Assembly: GCA_021324855.1 (NCBI GenBank) | Contig: JAJPIG010000013.1 | Location: 1-64,000 of the forward strand | Direction: 5' to 3' | Origin: Pseudomonadota bacterium | Lineage (GTDB): Bacteria; Desulfobacterota; Binatia; Binatales; Binataceae | Length of the DNA stretch: 64,000 bases | Part shown: piece by piece, positions 34,213 to 43,829 of the stretch | Numbering within the stretch: the stretch's first letter is position 1 | Layout: every line of letters starts with the position of its first letter | Made by a program: the position numbers and the translations under genes | Notes under the pieces: model-generated | Seen by the model: only the letters and a program-made list of their open reading frames with translations | Database searches by the model: none | Told to the model about the DNA's origin: nothing

Positions 34213-35207
34213 GACGCCGAATCGGGCGCGCCGGCAAAGAAGCGATCGCCGGTCAAATGAATGAACACATCTTCGAGCGTTGGCTTTCCGAACGTAACTG
34301 AATCGATTTCGCCGCCGAGCGCATCGACCATTTCCGCCACCAATGCGTGACCGCGCGGATGTTCAACCCGCACCGTCCCGTCGACTATCGTGCCGCTTAC
34401 GCTGAATCGTTCGGCAAGTTTGCGGCTGAAAGTCTCGGGTGCTGCGGCCCGAATCACGATGACATCGCCGCCGACCCGGGCCTTCAGCTCGCCCGGCGCG
34501 CCGATCGCGACCATCCGGCCCCGATGCAGGATCGCTATCCGATCGCATTGCCCGGCTTCTTCCATGTCATGCGTCGTGAGCACGATCGTGACCCGATTCG
34601 CGGCACGAAGTTCCGCCAAAGCGGAATGAAATTCGCGACGCGCTGCCGGATCGAGACCCGTGCTGGGCTCGTCGAGAATCAACAGCTCAGGTTCGTGGAG
34701 CATTGCCTTCGCGAGTTCGACGCGGCGCTTGAGCCCGCCGGATAGCGTTTCAACCACGTCGTTCGCGCGATCGGTGAGGCTGAGCCGCTCCAGCATCAGG
34801 CGGCTCCGCTCGTGCAATCGCGTGCCGGTGATCCCGAACAGCCGCCCGTGATGCGCGAGGTTCTCGGCGACCGTGAGCTTCTGATCGAGGCTCGGATGCT
34901 GAAACACAACCCCGAGGCGGCGGCGTACCGCCATCGTGTTGCCCGCCAAATCGTGGCCGAAGACGCGGGCCGTTCCGGAAGCGGATGCCGCGAGCGTCGA
35001 CAGAATACGAAACAGAGTGGTCTTGCCGCCGCCATTGGGGCCCAAAAAGCCGAAAATTTCTCCTGCTTTGACGGCAAAAGTCACATCGTCAAGAGCGCGC
35101 CGCTCGCTGTACGAGAAGCTCAGATGCTCGACTTCGAGCGCCAACGGTGGCGCAGCGGCGTCACCGCGCGAACCAACGCGGTCGCTAACAACTTCTTGGA
35201 TGTCCAT
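34209..35207 (-). CDS. ABC transporter ATP-binding protein
   Basis: A 332-residue ATPase. It has Walker A GPNGGGKTT, the Q loop VVFQHPSLDQKLT, the signature LSGGLKRRVELAKAM, Walker B LLILDEPSTGLDP and the H loop THDMEEA. A C-terminal ~80-residue extension is typical of DrrA/CcmA-like exporters. The start MDIQEVVSDRV at 35207 was chosen because the longer frame is Arg-rich and lies in the intergenic gap. It pairs with the ABC-2 permease next to it. Confidence 0.9.
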   Translation of the reverse strand: MDIQEVVSDRVGSRGDAAAPPLALEVEHLSFSYSERRALDDVTFAVKAGEIFGFLGPNGGGKTTLFRILSTLAASASGTARVFGHDLAGNTMAVRRRLGVVFQHPSLDQKLTVAENLAHHGRLFGITGTRLHERSRLMLERLSLTDRANDVVETLSGGLKRRVELAKAMLHEPELLILDEPSTGLDPAARREFHSALAELRAANRVTIVLTTHDMEEAGQCDRIAILHRGRMVAIGAPGELKARVGGDVIVIRAAAPETFSRKLAERFSVSGTIVDGTVRVEHPRGHALVAEMVDALGGEIDSVTFGKPTLEDVFIHLTGDRFFAGAPDSAS

Positions 35208-35256
35208 GGTGCGGCGGCCTACAGAGAATCGATTATCCGCCGCCGTAAATGATGCT

Positions 35257-36039
35257 TCAACGCGCCAAATAACCACCGTCAACCGGCAGCGCCGCACCGG
35301 TGATGAACGAGGCATCATCCGACGCGAGAAACGCAATCGCGGCGGCGATCTCCGACGGCTCGGCCACGCGGCCCATTGGATGCGACGGGCCGATCGCCTT
35401 CCAAATCGAATCATCGATGTGATCCTGACCCTTCAGAATCGAGCCGAGGATCAGGTTCGTCTTGACCCCGCCGGGACAGACGCAATTCACGCGGATCCCA
35501 TCGGCAGCGTAGCGCGTCGCGAGCGAGGTCGTGAGCTGCAGCACACCGGCCTTGGTGACGTTGTAAAGGAAAGTACTTTTTCCATCCATCTCCTGACCGA
35601 CAAAGGACGAGATTGAGGCGAGATTCACGATCGCCCCGGAGCGTTGCTTCAGCATGATCGGAATGATCGCGCGCGACACCAGAAACATACTGGTGAGGTT
35701 CACAGCGATGAGCCGGTTCCAGTCCTCGAGCGAAGTTTCGGTGATATCCCCGACGTGATGGATGCCGGCATCGTTGACCAAAATGTCGACGCGGCCGAAC
35801 TGGCTGGTAGCGGTCGCGGCGATAGAGGCGGCGGTCTCCTCGCGCGAAACATCGCCCGCGACGGTCGCCACCTTCGTGCGATGCGCGGAGCCGGCTTGGC
35901 GTGCGATCTCGTCGAGCGTCTTTTGATTCAAATCGTTGAGGACGAGATTTGCGCCCTCCTGCGCAAGTCGTAGCGCGGTAGCCCGTCCGATACCGCTGCC
36001 GGCGCCGGTTACGATTGCGATTTTGCCGTCGAGCCTCAT
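35257..36039 (-). CDS. SDR-family oxidoreductase
   Basis: A 260-residue classical short-chain dehydrogenase. It has the cofactor motif TGAGSGIG and catalytic YNVTK with an upstream Ser in [12 protein letters not shown] replaces the usual NNAG. It begins within the stop of the acyl-CoA dehydrogenase gene (ATGA), so the two are co-translated. The likely substrate is a hydroxyacyl or alcohol intermediate, which is not certain. Confidence 0.88.
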   Translation of the reverse strand: MRLDGKIAIVTGAGSGIGRATALRLAQEGANLVLNDLNQKTLDEIARQAGSAHRTKVATVAGDVSREETAASIAATATSQFGRVDILVNDAGIHHVGDITETSLEDWNRLIAVNLTSMFLVSRAIIPIMLKQRSGAIVNLASISSFVGQEMDGKSTFLYNVTKAGVLQLTTSLATRYAADGIRVNCVCPGGVKTNLILGSILKGQDHIDDSIWKAIGPSHPMGRVAEPSEIAAAIAFLASDDASFITGAALPVDGGYLAR

Positions 36040-37283
36040 CTTGATGCCTCCTTATTGCGGGTGCGGATGGTTACCGCAGGATCCTCGGTACGCAGAGATG
36101 GCGCTTGATCCAAGTCCAATCCCATGCTCATCAAGCCGATCGCGCCAGAGCAAGCATCCGAAGCGGGCGGCATGATCGGGCCGGTCATCGCGTCGCGGAT
36201 CATACGCTCCAGCTCGCGCGCGCGCATCAGCGAGTTCACGCCGCACGCGATCGTGACGTTATTGATGATCCGTTGCAGCGCGTTGCCGACAGCGAGCTTG
36301 GCGCGCAGAAACCAATCGAATGCCGCCATCGTCGGGCCGTGTGCGTCATGCTCCCACGCGGCGCGGTAGACCATGTAGCGCGCGGCTTCGATCTCAGTGA
36401 CCATGTCGCCGACGCGACGCGCGACGTCGGGATGATAGCCCATCACCTGCGTATGCCCGCGCGCCATCCGATGACTCAGAAACTCTTGCGCCCACTTGAC
36501 GATTCCGAGTCCGACGCCGAGATAGCAGGCTGCGAAGCCGCCGAACGCCCACGTCGATTCCTCGACAATAAAGCCGCGCGTAAAATCCGAGATCTCGTAC
36601 AAGACCAGATCGTCGGGTACGAAGGCGCCATCGAAATCGGCCTGGTTGCTGCGCGTTGCGCGCATCCCAAGCGTGTCCCAGATATCGGTGAAGGTGATCT
36701 CCTTTTGTTTCGCATCCACCAGCAGCGCGATCAGTTGCGTGGGATTCGGATGATTCTGCGGATGCGCGAACAGGTAGCAGTAGTCCGACGACTCGACCAT
36801 CGAACAGAACGTCTTGCGACCGTGGATACGGTAGCCGCCGGGCACGCGGCGCGCCTCGATCGAGAAGACGTACGAACTCGGCAGCAGACTGGATGTGCCG
36901 GGTTCGGTCGCGGACGTGCACATCAGCTTGCCATCCTTGATCGCGAGGTCGGCAACGCGCTGACGAACGGCGAGCGGAATGCGCTGCCGATCCGAGATTC
37001 CGCCGGTCGCGTTCATATGCATGTTGAAGGCGAGCGCCGTCGCGCCGCATCCCTGCGCAAGTTCTTCGGCCACCGCGACCCATCCGATTGCGCCGACGCC
37101 GAGCCCGCCGAGTTCCTTTGGAACCGCGATGCCGAACATCCCGGCGTCACGCAGCGCGGCATAGTTCTCGACTGGTGCGCTGCGTTCGCGGTCGTGGGTC
37201 GCGGCGCGCGTGGCGAAATCCCTGGCGAGCTCGCGCGCCGCGTCTTTAAGACGCTTTTGCTCAGGGCTGAGATCGAAATCCAT
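36036..37283 (-). CDS. Acyl-CoA dehydrogenase family protein
   Basis: A 415-residue flavoprotein with the family layout: N-terminal helical domain ([18 protein letters not shown]), central beta domain ([13 protein letters not shown]) and C-terminal helices. It introduces a double bond into acyl-CoA using FAD. It heads a likely operon with the SDR and the ABC transporter genes. Substrate chain length cannot be read from sequence. Confidence 0.87.
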   Translation of the reverse strand: MDFDLSPEQKRLKDAARELARDFATRAATHDRERSAPVENYAALRDAGMFGIAVPKELGGLGVGAIGWVAVAEELAQGCGATALAFNMHMNATGGISDRQRIPLAVRQRVADLAIKDGKLMCTSATEPGTSSLLPSSYVFSIEARRVPGGYRIHGRKTFCSMVESSDYCYLFAHPQNHPNPTQLIALLVDAKQKEITFTDIWDTLGMRATRSNQADFDGAFVPDDLVLYEISDFTRGFIVEESTWAFGGFAACYLGVGLGIVKWAQEFLSHRMARGHTQVMGYHPDVARRVGDMVTEIEAARYMVYRAAWEHDAHGPTMAAFDWFLRAKLAVGNALQRIINNVTIACGVNSLMRARELERMIRDAMTGPIMPPASDACSGAIGLMSMGLDLDQAPSLRTEDPAVTIRTRNKEASR

Positions 37284-37405
37284 CGTTGGGCTTCCCTGTT
37301 CTGACCGCGGTCTGCGGCTGCTTGTCTTTTCGCACAGGTACGTTCGTTGGAAAAGTCTTCGACCTTGTCATTTGCAGGAAAATTCGCGAATGACGAGCCA
37401 TGGTG

Positions 37406-38173
37406 TTATTTCGACCCGACGATCATCACGTTGCGGACGCCGAGATGGCTCCAAAGGACTGGGATGCACAGTGCCGACATCGTCGACTCCATCGCAATCT
37501 TGAAGCGCGTATCGACCATCGGACGTCCCCGCAGCATCGGAGATTGAAATGACCTGAATCCCGCCGCGCGCATCCGCACCCGCAGATCGCGATGCGACAT
37601 CATGCAGAGATGAAACGGGCGATCCTTGTGATGGCCGAGGCGGTTCGGACACCAGACCAAGTAACGGCCGCCGGGACGCAGGACACGTACGACCTCGCGC
37701 AGATGACGATCGACATCATCGGGATGCAGATGCTCGATCATTGAGGTGCTGACGGCGAAATCGAAGGTCGCATCCGGAAGCTCCAGCCGCACGGCGTTCA
37801 TCCTGCGGAACTCGATGCGCCGGGCGACCTCCGGATCGCGCGCTGCCCGCAATTGCGCCAGTTGAAGCTCGCGCGTTGAAAGATCGATCGCGATCACGCG
37901 TGGCGCGCGCCGGGCGAGCGCGCACGTGAGATCGCCGGTGCCGCAGCCGATTTCGAGCACATCGCGGGCCGCTGCGCCCATCACGTGCCGGTAGAGTTTC
38001 AGCCGACGCCGCCGGCGCGCATTCCATTCCGGAATCGCGGATGAATCTGCCGGCGCGCCGGGCGGGGTGCGATCGTACGCCTGCTCGTATAGGCGCTCCC
38101 GTTCGAGTGCGTCGGCGTCGCGAAGCTCTGCATATGGATTTCGGTCCAAGGATTGGTTTCCTAAAGGCTTCAT
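37406..38173 (-). CDS. Class I SAM-dependent methyltransferase
   Basis: About 255 residues with the SAM motif VLEIGCGTGDLTCAL, the acidic post-I loop VIAIDLSTRE and the block VSTSMIEHLHPDDVDRHLREV with RVLRPGGRYL. The start MKPLGNQSLDRNPYAEL at 38173 is preferred over an ATG at 38230 that adds 19 atypical residues; neither has a strong ribosome-binding site. The target molecule is unknown. Confidence 0.78.
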   Translation of the reverse strand: MKPLGNQSLDRNPYAELRDADALERERLYEQAYDRTPPGAPADSSAIPEWNARRRRRLKLYRHVMGAAARDVLEIGCGTGDLTCALARRAPRVIAIDLSTRELQLAQLRAARDPEVARRIEFRRMNAVRLELPDATFDFAVSTSMIEHLHPDDVDRHLREVVRVLRPGGRYLVWCPNRLGHHKDRPFHLCMMSHRDLRVRMRAAGFRSFQSPMLRGRPMVDTRFKIAMESTMSALCIPVLWSHLGVRNVMIVGSK

Positions 38174-38314
38174 TTGGTTATGGCATGCGATCGAGAGAAG
38201 GTGAAGCCAACGCTCGGATACCGCGGCCATCGAGGTGAAAAATGCGACTTTAATTTGTGTTATTTGGTCGAGAGGTCTTTCAGTTTCATCGATTGATGTT
38301 TTTCTTCATTTAGT

Positions 38315-38343
38315 TTGACTGCATTCATGCAAATTGTCACAAT
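38315..38343 (+). promoter_or_regulatory. Predicted sigma-70 promoter of the secreted-protein gene
   Basis: TTGACT (38315-38320) and CACAAT (38338-38343) are separated by 17 bases, in a locally AT-rich stretch 64 bases before the start codon. The spacer holds GCAT-TC-ATGC, a small dyad. Confidence 0.42.
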
Positions 38344-38373
38344 CGCGGCGTGTCGGAGGGGCAAACTTCGGGG

Positions 38374-38396
38374 GGAGCCGGAGGCTCCAAGGAGGT
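38374..38396 (+). promoter_or_regulatory. 5' UTR hairpin next to a strong Shine-Dalgarno
   Basis: GGAGCC (38374-38379) pairs with GGCTCC (38383-38388) across a three-base loop, followed at once by AAGGAGGT, the ribosome-binding site of the secreted-protein gene. It could stabilise the message or tune access to the site. Confidence 0.45.
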
Positions 38397-38406
38397 ATAA
38401 ATAGCG

Positions 38407-38961
38407 ATGCGTCTGATGGGGAGATCTTCTTTTGCGATCGCGCTCGGATTTGTGGGTACGCTCGCGCTCGCGACCACCGGTATGGCCGATGGGCATCATC
38501 ACAGCACTCACAAAGCCCACGGCAGCGTCAATCACTGGGATGGCGACGGAGGCGGCGGTAGCTTCGGTCTCGGTGATTTGAACGGGACCTATGTCAACAG
38601 TTTCCAGGGCAACATCGGCAACGGCGTCTGGGTGGTAGGCAATGGCCTGCTGGTCGCAGATGGCCAGGGTAATATCACCGGCTCATCCGAATTGTTGAAT
38701 GACTCGGCTGGCGACTTTTGCCCGGGTACGATCAGCGGCACCTATACCGTCAATGGCGATGGCACCGGTGGTCTGAACGTAACGTTCACGCCCGCGGCGA
38801 CAGGCACAGTGGGCACCTGCTCTACTGTGAACGAGACGGCCGCGATCGTGATCGTTTCCGAAGATCACGTAAGCGTCGTCCAGACGAATACCGGTATGGC
38901 GGTACTCGGAAACCTGGTGCGCCAGCACCAGCCTGAGGGCGGCGATGGTGGCGGCGATTAG
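38407..38961 (+). CDS. Secreted Gly/Asp-rich protein of unknown function
   Basis: A 184-residue protein with a clear signal peptide (MRLMGRSSFAIALGFVGTLA... to about residue 27). A short His-rich stretch (GHHHSTHKAH) and a Gly/Asp run precede a beta-rich domain (LNGTYVNSFQGNIGNG through VVQTNTGMAVLG). Two Cys in FCPG and GTCST may pair. It has its own promoter, 5' hairpin, strong ribosome-binding site and terminator, so it is probably an abundant single-gene message. No family was recognised. Confidence 0.78.
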   Translation: MRLMGRSSFAIALGFVGTLALATTGMADGHHHSTHKAHGSVNHWDGDGGGGSFGLGDLNGTYVNSFQGNIGNGVWVVGNGLLVADGQGNITGSSELLNDSAGDFCPGTISGTYTVNGDGTGGLNVTFTPAATGTVGTCSTVNETAAIVIVSEDHVSVVQTNTGMAVLGNLVRQHQPEGGDGGGD

Positions 38962-38994
38962 TCGCAACTGAGCGGTAATTTGCGAACGCAAAAG

Positions 38995-39023
38995 CGGGCG
39001 GCTCAGGCCGCCCGTTTTTTTTT
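38995..39023 (+). terminator. Strong intrinsic terminator
   Basis: CGGGCGGC (38995-39002) pairs with GCCGCCCG (39007-39014) across a four-base loop, followed by nine T. It ends the secreted-protein message on the plus strand. Confidence 0.9.
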
Positions 39024-39037
39024 AATCAAGGCCCGAC

Positions 39038-39379
39038 CTAATTGCCGCTGTCGCCGGACGAGTCTGAATCGGAATCATTGCCGGAATCGTTTCCCGAATC
39101 GGACGACTGATCGTCGCCCGAATCCGACTGGTCGTCCCCCGACTGCATCGATTGATCCGACTGATCCGACTGGTCGGATTGATCGTTGGCGTCGCCGCTG
39201 TCGTCCGACGAATCGGATGCCGAGCCGTTGTCATTGCCTGAATCGTCCTGCGCCAACGTCAGCGGCGTCTGTGCAGCCGGCGCGCCCGCCTTGAAAATTG
39301 ACTGCCGGACCGCATTTCCGGACATCAGCAGGAACGCGGCGACAATCGCAGAGGCTGCGTTGAATCGTTTTGGGCTCAT
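39038..39379 (-). CDS. Secreted Ser/Asp-repeat protein
   Basis: A 113-residue protein starting MSPKRFNAASAIVAAFLLMSG, a signal-peptide-like N-terminus. Its last ~60 residues are almost entirely Ser, Asp, Gly, Asn and Gln (for example QSDQSDQSDQSMQSGDD). The tail must be extremely acidic and unfolded, and could bind cations or space a domain from the surface, though no anchor follows. Codon-level repeats explain the phase-shifted Asp/Ser runs. An upstream ATG at 39439 or beyond would add residues before the signal sequence and is less likely. Confidence 0.65.
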   Translation of the reverse strand: MSPKRFNAASAIVAAFLLMSGNAVRQSIFKAGAPAAQTPLTLAQDDSGNDNGSASDSSDDSGDANDQSDQSDQSDQSMQSGDDQSDSGDDQSSDSGNDSGNDSDSDSSGDSGN

Positions 39380-39553
39380 CTTGCTGCTGCTCTTAAGAGC
39401 TCCTTGGGGATGAATGAGCATACTGCAAACGCTCGAATCGTCGCTATAGGGCGTCGTCGCGAGTGGCTCGCGTGGAGCGAGCGGCATCAGGCACGATAGA
39501 ATGCGACCGGCCCGGCGCATCATCTGACGATCCGCACGGCGGAAGGTAAATCG

Positions 39554-40237
39554 ATGGATTCGAAGGGAATCGTCGCGCTGTTCGACGTCGACAACACGCT
39601 GCTCGATAACGACCGGGTGGTCGCCGATCTGATGCGCCATCTTGAGCGCGAAGTCGGGCACGAGCGCCAGCAACGTTACTGGACGCTGTTCGAGCAACTA
39701 CGCACCGAGCTTGGCTATGCCGACTACCTGGGCGCGCTGCAACGCTATCGCCTGGAGAATCCGCGCGACCCCCATCTGCTTACCGTCTCGTCCTTCCTGG
39801 TCAACTATCCGTTTGCGAATCGGCTTTTTCCTGAGTCGCTCGATGTCGTCGACAGCGTCCGTCAATGGGCGACCACGGTGATCTTTTCCGACGGCGACGT
39901 CGTCTTCCAGCCGCATAAAGTTGAGCGTTCCGGCCTTGCCGAGGAATTCGAAGGCCGCGTTCTGATCTATGTTCATAAGGAAGCCGAGCTTGACGATGTC
40001 CAGCATCGCTATCCCGCCGAACATTATGTGTTGATCGATGACAAGCTGCGGATTCTGAATGCGGTCAAGCATGCCTGGGGAGCGCGCGTTACGACGATTT
40101 TTCCACGCCAGGGTCATTATGCGAACGACCTCGCGGCGATCGCCAAACTTTCGCCTGCCGATATCAGCATCCGTCGCATCGGCGACCTGCTCCAATACGA
40201 TCGCGACGCGATTCTGGCCGCGGCTCGCGCCGGCTAA
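39554..40237 (+). CDS. HAD-family hydrolase
   Basis: A 227-residue haloacid-dehalogenase-like protein. The nucleophile motif is FDVDNTLLD (residues 10-18). A helical cap follows, with TVIFSDGD carrying motif II Ser and HYVLIDDKLRIL carrying the acidic motif IV. HAD proteins are mostly phosphatases; the substrate is unknown. AAGG precedes the ATG. Confidence 0.85.
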   Translation: MDSKGIVALFDVDNTLLDNDRVVADLMRHLEREVGHERQQRYWTLFEQLRTELGYADYLGALQRYRLENPRDPHLLTVSSFLVNYPFANRLFPESLDVVDSVRQWATTVIFSDGDVVFQPHKVERSGLAEEFEGRVLIYVHKEAELDDVQHRYPAEHYVLIDDKLRILNAVKHAWGARVTTIFPRQGHYANDLAAIAKLSPADISIRRIGDLLQYDRDAILAAARAG

Positions 40238-40333
40238 TCCGAGCCGCCCGCCGGCCCTGATTCGGATTCTTGCGTTGCGCCTGGAACTGCCGGAATATTG
40301 CGCATCGAACTGCAAGGGACTGAATCAGCAAAG

Positions 40334-42706
40334 ATGAAATATGTCGGGACGCCGATGCCGGCGCTGAAGAGCCGCAGACTGGTTGCCGGGCGCGGGACTT
40401 ACGTCAGCGATCTGCAGGTGGACGGGATGCTTCACGTTGCAATCCTGCGGAGTCCCTATGCGCACGCGCGCATCCGCAAAATCGATATCGGAGAAGCGGC
40501 AGCGGCCCCCGGCGTGGTGGCGATCGTCACCGGCGACGAGATCAAAAAGAACACAAATCCGATCGCGATGCCGCTTGATCCGGCGGCGGTTGGTTTGAAA
40601 TCGACGAAGCCGTATGCGCTGGCGACGGATCGCGTGCGATACGTGGGCGAAGCGATCGCTGCGGTCGTCGCCGACAACAAGTACAACGCGCGCCGCGCCG
40701 CCGACCTGATCGAGGTCGATTACGAGGAACTGCCAGTCGTCGTCGATTGCGAAGCGGCGTTGGCGCCCGGAAGCCCGCTGGTCGAGCCTGAATGGGGCAC
40801 CAACGCGATGGCGAGCCAGGAGTTCCGCGCGGGGGACGTAGAGCGGGCGTTTGCCGACGCCGACGGCGTCGTAAGCGGCATCGTTAAAACGCAGCGCTAC
40901 ACCGGCACGCCGATCGAGCCGCGCGGCTACCTCGCCGCATACGATTCGTTCCGCGAGCTGCTCACGGTCTGGGTCTCGACGCAGCAGCCGCACGTCCTCA
41001 AATCGATAATCGCCGACACGCTCGGAGTCGGAGAGGCGAACGTCCGGGTCATCCAGACCGACGTCGGTGGCGCTTTCGGCCTCAAGACTCCCACCTCGCA
41101 GGAGGACGTGCTGATTCCATACCTCGCGCGCAAGCTCGGCCGTCCCGTGAAATGGATTGAGGAGCGCGCCGAGGGCCTGCTCGCGGGGGGCCATGCGCGC
41201 GAGAATCGGATGCGGTTCGAGGCGGCCTGGCGCAAGGACGGATCAGTCACCGGATTGCGCGTCACGATCACCTCCGACCTCGGCGCGCCCGCAGGGATGC
41301 AGGGTTGGGGAATGGCGATGGTTACTGCGGCGTGCATCCCGACCATGTTCAAAATCCCGAACTGCCACATCCGGGTGAATGCAGTCGTAACGAATAAGTG
41401 CCCGTGGACTCCGTATCGCGGCTTCGGGAAGGAGGCTTCATCGCTGCTGATGGACCGCGTGATGGATCGCGTGGCCGCGGCCACCGGCCTCGATCGCGCC
41501 GCGGTGCGCTTTAAGAACTTCATTCAGCCGGAAGAATTTCCCTTTCATCAGGTAAGCGGCGTCATTCTCGACAGCGGCAATTATCCGGGCGCGCTGCGCA
41601 AGCTGCTCGAAGCGATCGATTACGAAAATTTCCCGAAATTGCAGGAAGAGGCGCGCCGCAATGGCCGCTGCCTCGGGCTGGGAATCGGCCATGAGCTGAT
41701 GCCGGAGGGTGGCGCGATGCCCAACGCGCTCATCAGCTCATGGGACGGAGCAACCGTCCGAGTGACGCCTTCCGGCGAGGTCAAGGTGCTGACAGGCGTG
41801 ACCTCTCCCGGCACGGGCAACGAAACCGGAATCGCGCAAATCGTCGCCGATTCGATCGGCGCTGATATTGAGACGGTAAGTGTCGTCCAAGGCGATACCG
41901 ACTCATGTCCATTCGGTCTCGGCAACTACAGCTCGCGCAGCATCCTGATCGGCGGCGTCGCGGCGAGCCAGGCGGCGACGGAAATTCGCAGCAAGATGTT
42001 CAAGGTCGCATCCAGCATGCTCGAGGTGTTGCCGCCGGAACTCGAAGCGGAGTCAAGCAGGATTTTCGTCAAGGACACGCCAGGGCACTCCGTGACCTTC
42101 AAGGAGGTTGCGGGCGCGGTTTATCGCGATTCCTACGGCCAGCACGCGATCGATCTGGAGCCCGGCCTTGAGACTACCCGTTATTTCCGTCACGCCAACG
42201 TATACACGCGTCCCGAGATGCATCCGTTCGGCGGCATCAACACTTACCCGTCGTGGCCGAGCGGAATGGGCGCCTGCATCGTCGAGGTTGATCCCGAAAC
42301 CGGCGTAATCAAGGTGCTGAAATATTTTTTCGTTCACGACTCGGGCCGCGTGGTTAATCCGATGCTGGCCGAGGGCAACATGCACGGCGGATGCGCCCAG
42401 GGTCTGGGCGGCGCGCTCTACGAGAATCTCGCGTACAACGAAGCTGGTCAGCTCATGACCACGACGTTTTACGATTACACCATTCCGACCGCGGCGGACT
42501 TGCCCGGCTTCGAGATCGCCCATCAGGAGACGCTTTCGCCGTTCAACCCGCTGGGATGCAAGGGTGTCGGCGAGGCGGGATGCGGCGCGCCGCTGAACGC
42601 CGTATGCAGCGCCGTCGAGAATGCGATTCCGGGACTCAGCGTGATGGAGATGCCATTAACGCCCGCGAATGTCTGGCGCGCGCTCCAAAAAGCGCGCGGG
42701 AAATAA
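40334..42706 (+). CDS. Molybdenum hydroxylase large subunit (xanthine dehydrogenase/CoxL family), orphan
   Basis: A 790-residue protein of the molybdopterin-binding subunit family. It shows AGRGTYVSDLQVDGMLHVAI, QTDVGGAFGLKTPTSQED and the active-site loop WTPYRGFGKEA (about residue 359). The catalytic Glu lies in KGVGEAGCGAPLNA (about 743). The loop is neither the form I CO dehydrogenase loop (AYXCSFR) nor the form II one (AYRGAGR), so CO is an unlikely substrate. The FAD and iron-sulfur subunits are absent nearby. The start at 40334 was chosen over an in-frame upstream codon at 40298. Confidence 0.87.
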   Translation: MKYVGTPMPALKSRRLVAGRGTYVSDLQVDGMLHVAILRSPYAHARIRKIDIGEAAAAPGVVAIVTGDEIKKNTNPIAMPLDPAAVGLKSTKPYALATDRVRYVGEAIAAVVADNKYNARRAADLIEVDYEELPVVVDCEAALAPGSPLVEPEWGTNAMASQEFRAGDVERAFADADGVVSGIVKTQRYTGTPIEPRGYLAAYDSFRELLTVWVSTQQPHVLKSIIADTLGVGEANVRVIQTDVGGAFGLKTPTSQEDVLIPYLARKLGRPVKWIEERAEGLLAGGHARENRMRFEAAWRKDGSVTGLRVTITSDLGAPAGMQGWGMAMVTAACIPTMFKIPNCHIRVNAVVTNKCPWTPYRGFGKEASSLLMDRVMDRVAAATGLDRAAVRFKNFIQPEEFPFHQVSGVILDSGNYPGALRKLLEAIDYENFPKLQEEARRNGRCLGLGIGHELMPEGGAMPNALISSWDGATVRVTPSGEVKVLTGVTSPGTGNETGIAQIVADSIGADIETVSVVQGDTDSCPFGLGNYSSRSILIGGVAASQAATEIRSKMFKVASSMLEVLPPELEAESSRIFVKDTPGHSVTFKEVAGAVYRDSYGQHAIDLEPGLETTRYFRHANVYTRPEMHPFGGINTYPSWPSGMGACIVEVDPETGVIKVLKYFFVHDSGRVVNPMLAEGNMHGGCAQGLGGALYENLAYNEAGQLMTTTFYDYTIPTAADLPGFEIAHQETLSPFNPLGCKGVGEAGCGAPLNAVCSAVENAIPGLSVMEMPLTPANVWRALQKARGK

Positions 42707-42737
42707 ACTACTTTGTTGAGATCGACGAGCAGCAGCG

Positions 42738-43808
42738 ATGTCAGGCAACCATCCAATCGATTTCGAGAAGGCCAAGCGGGTCGCGCTGTCCGTGGTCGGC
42801 GATGCCGGCACTGCGATGCACGCCGCGCTCTGCTATATCGGCGACCGGCTCGGAATTTTCAAGGCGATGGGCGATTCACGCCCGCTGACCATCGCTGAGC
42901 TTGCCGCACGGACTGGCCTGAACGCGCGCTACCTCAGTGAATGGCTCGGCGCAATGGCCGCGGCGGGCTACGTGGAATACGATCGCAATGCGCAAACTTT
43001 CACGCTGACGCCTGAATATGCGGCGGCGCTCGCCGATCCGTCGTCGCCGTTTTTTGTCGCCAGCTATTTCCAGTTGGCGCAGGCTGCCATGACGATCGCG
43101 CCGCGCGTCGGCGATGAATTCGAGCGCGGGGGCGGCGTCACACAGGCTGAGTACCCGCCGTCGCTGTTCGAAGCGCTGGAGCGCAACTCCGCCACGCGCT
43201 ACACGCACAAGCTGCTGCGCAAATGGCTCACCGCGATGCCCCAGGTGGTCGCGGCGCTCGAAGCGGGCGGGAAGATGGCCGACGTTGGATGCGGCGGCGG
43301 ACGCGCTGCGATCATGATCGCGGAAGCGTTCCCCAAGGCGCGCGTGATTGGCGTCGATATGCATAGCGGATCGATCGAGCGGGCGCGCGAACGCGTCGCG
43401 CGCACCGGCCTTACGGAGCGCGTCGCCTTCGAGGTCGGCGACGGCAGCAGCCTCGCGCCGGGGCAGTTCGACTTCATCGCGGCTTTCGACGTGGTCCACG
43501 ACGCGGCCGATCCCGCGGCGTTGATGCGCTCGGTGCGTCGCGCGTTAAAACACGACGGCACCTTTCTGGTCCAGGAACTCAACGTGTCGGACGATTTGAC
43601 CGAGAATCTCACGCCGTTCGGCAAGATGGCCTATTCGATCAGCACGCTCTACTGCCTTACGACCTCGCTGGCGCAAAAGGGCGCAGGCATCGGCATCGCG
43701 ATGGGCGAGAAGAAGGCGCGCGAGCTTGGGGCCGAGGCCGGCTTCTCGCGCTTTCAGCGGCTGCCGATCAAAGACGACGTGGTGGTGCTCTACGAGCTGC
43801 GGCCCTGA
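42738..43808 (+). CDS. SAM-dependent methyltransferase with winged-helix N-domain
   Basis: A 356-residue protein. Residues about 25-100 resemble the dimerisation and winged-helix domain of O-methyltransferase-like proteins (LTIAELAARTGLNARYLSEWL). The catalytic fold has MADVGCGGGRAAIMIAEAFP and the acidic loop VIGVDMHSGSIERARERV. Such proteins methylate small molecules. It follows the molybdenum hydroxylase by 31 bases. Substrate unknown. Confidence 0.82.
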   Translation: MSGNHPIDFEKAKRVALSVVGDAGTAMHAALCYIGDRLGIFKAMGDSRPLTIAELAARTGLNARYLSEWLGAMAAAGYVEYDRNAQTFTLTPEYAAALADPSSPFFVASYFQLAQAAMTIAPRVGDEFERGGGVTQAEYPPSLFEALERNSATRYTHKLLRKWLTAMPQVVAALEAGGKMADVGCGGGRAAIMIAEAFPKARVIGVDMHSGSIERARERVARTGLTERVAFEVGDGSSLAPGQFDFIAAFDVVHDAADPAALMRSVRRALKHDGTFLVQELNVSDDLTENLTPFGKMAYSISTLYCLTTSLAQKGAGIGIAMGEKKARELGAEAGFSRFQRLPIKDDVVVLYELRP

Positions 43809-43829
43809 ACGACTGACGGGAGCCGACCG

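Noticed and set aside
38374-38396. c-di-GMP (GEMM) riboswitch before the secreted-protein gene
   Set aside because: A hairpin and GCAAAC are present, but the tetraloop receptor and conserved core of GEMM are not, and the stem is only six base pairs.
40334-42706. Aerobic CO dehydrogenase CoxL
   Set aside because: The active-site loop lacks the AYXCSFR signature of true CO-oxidising enzymes and coxM/coxS are absent.
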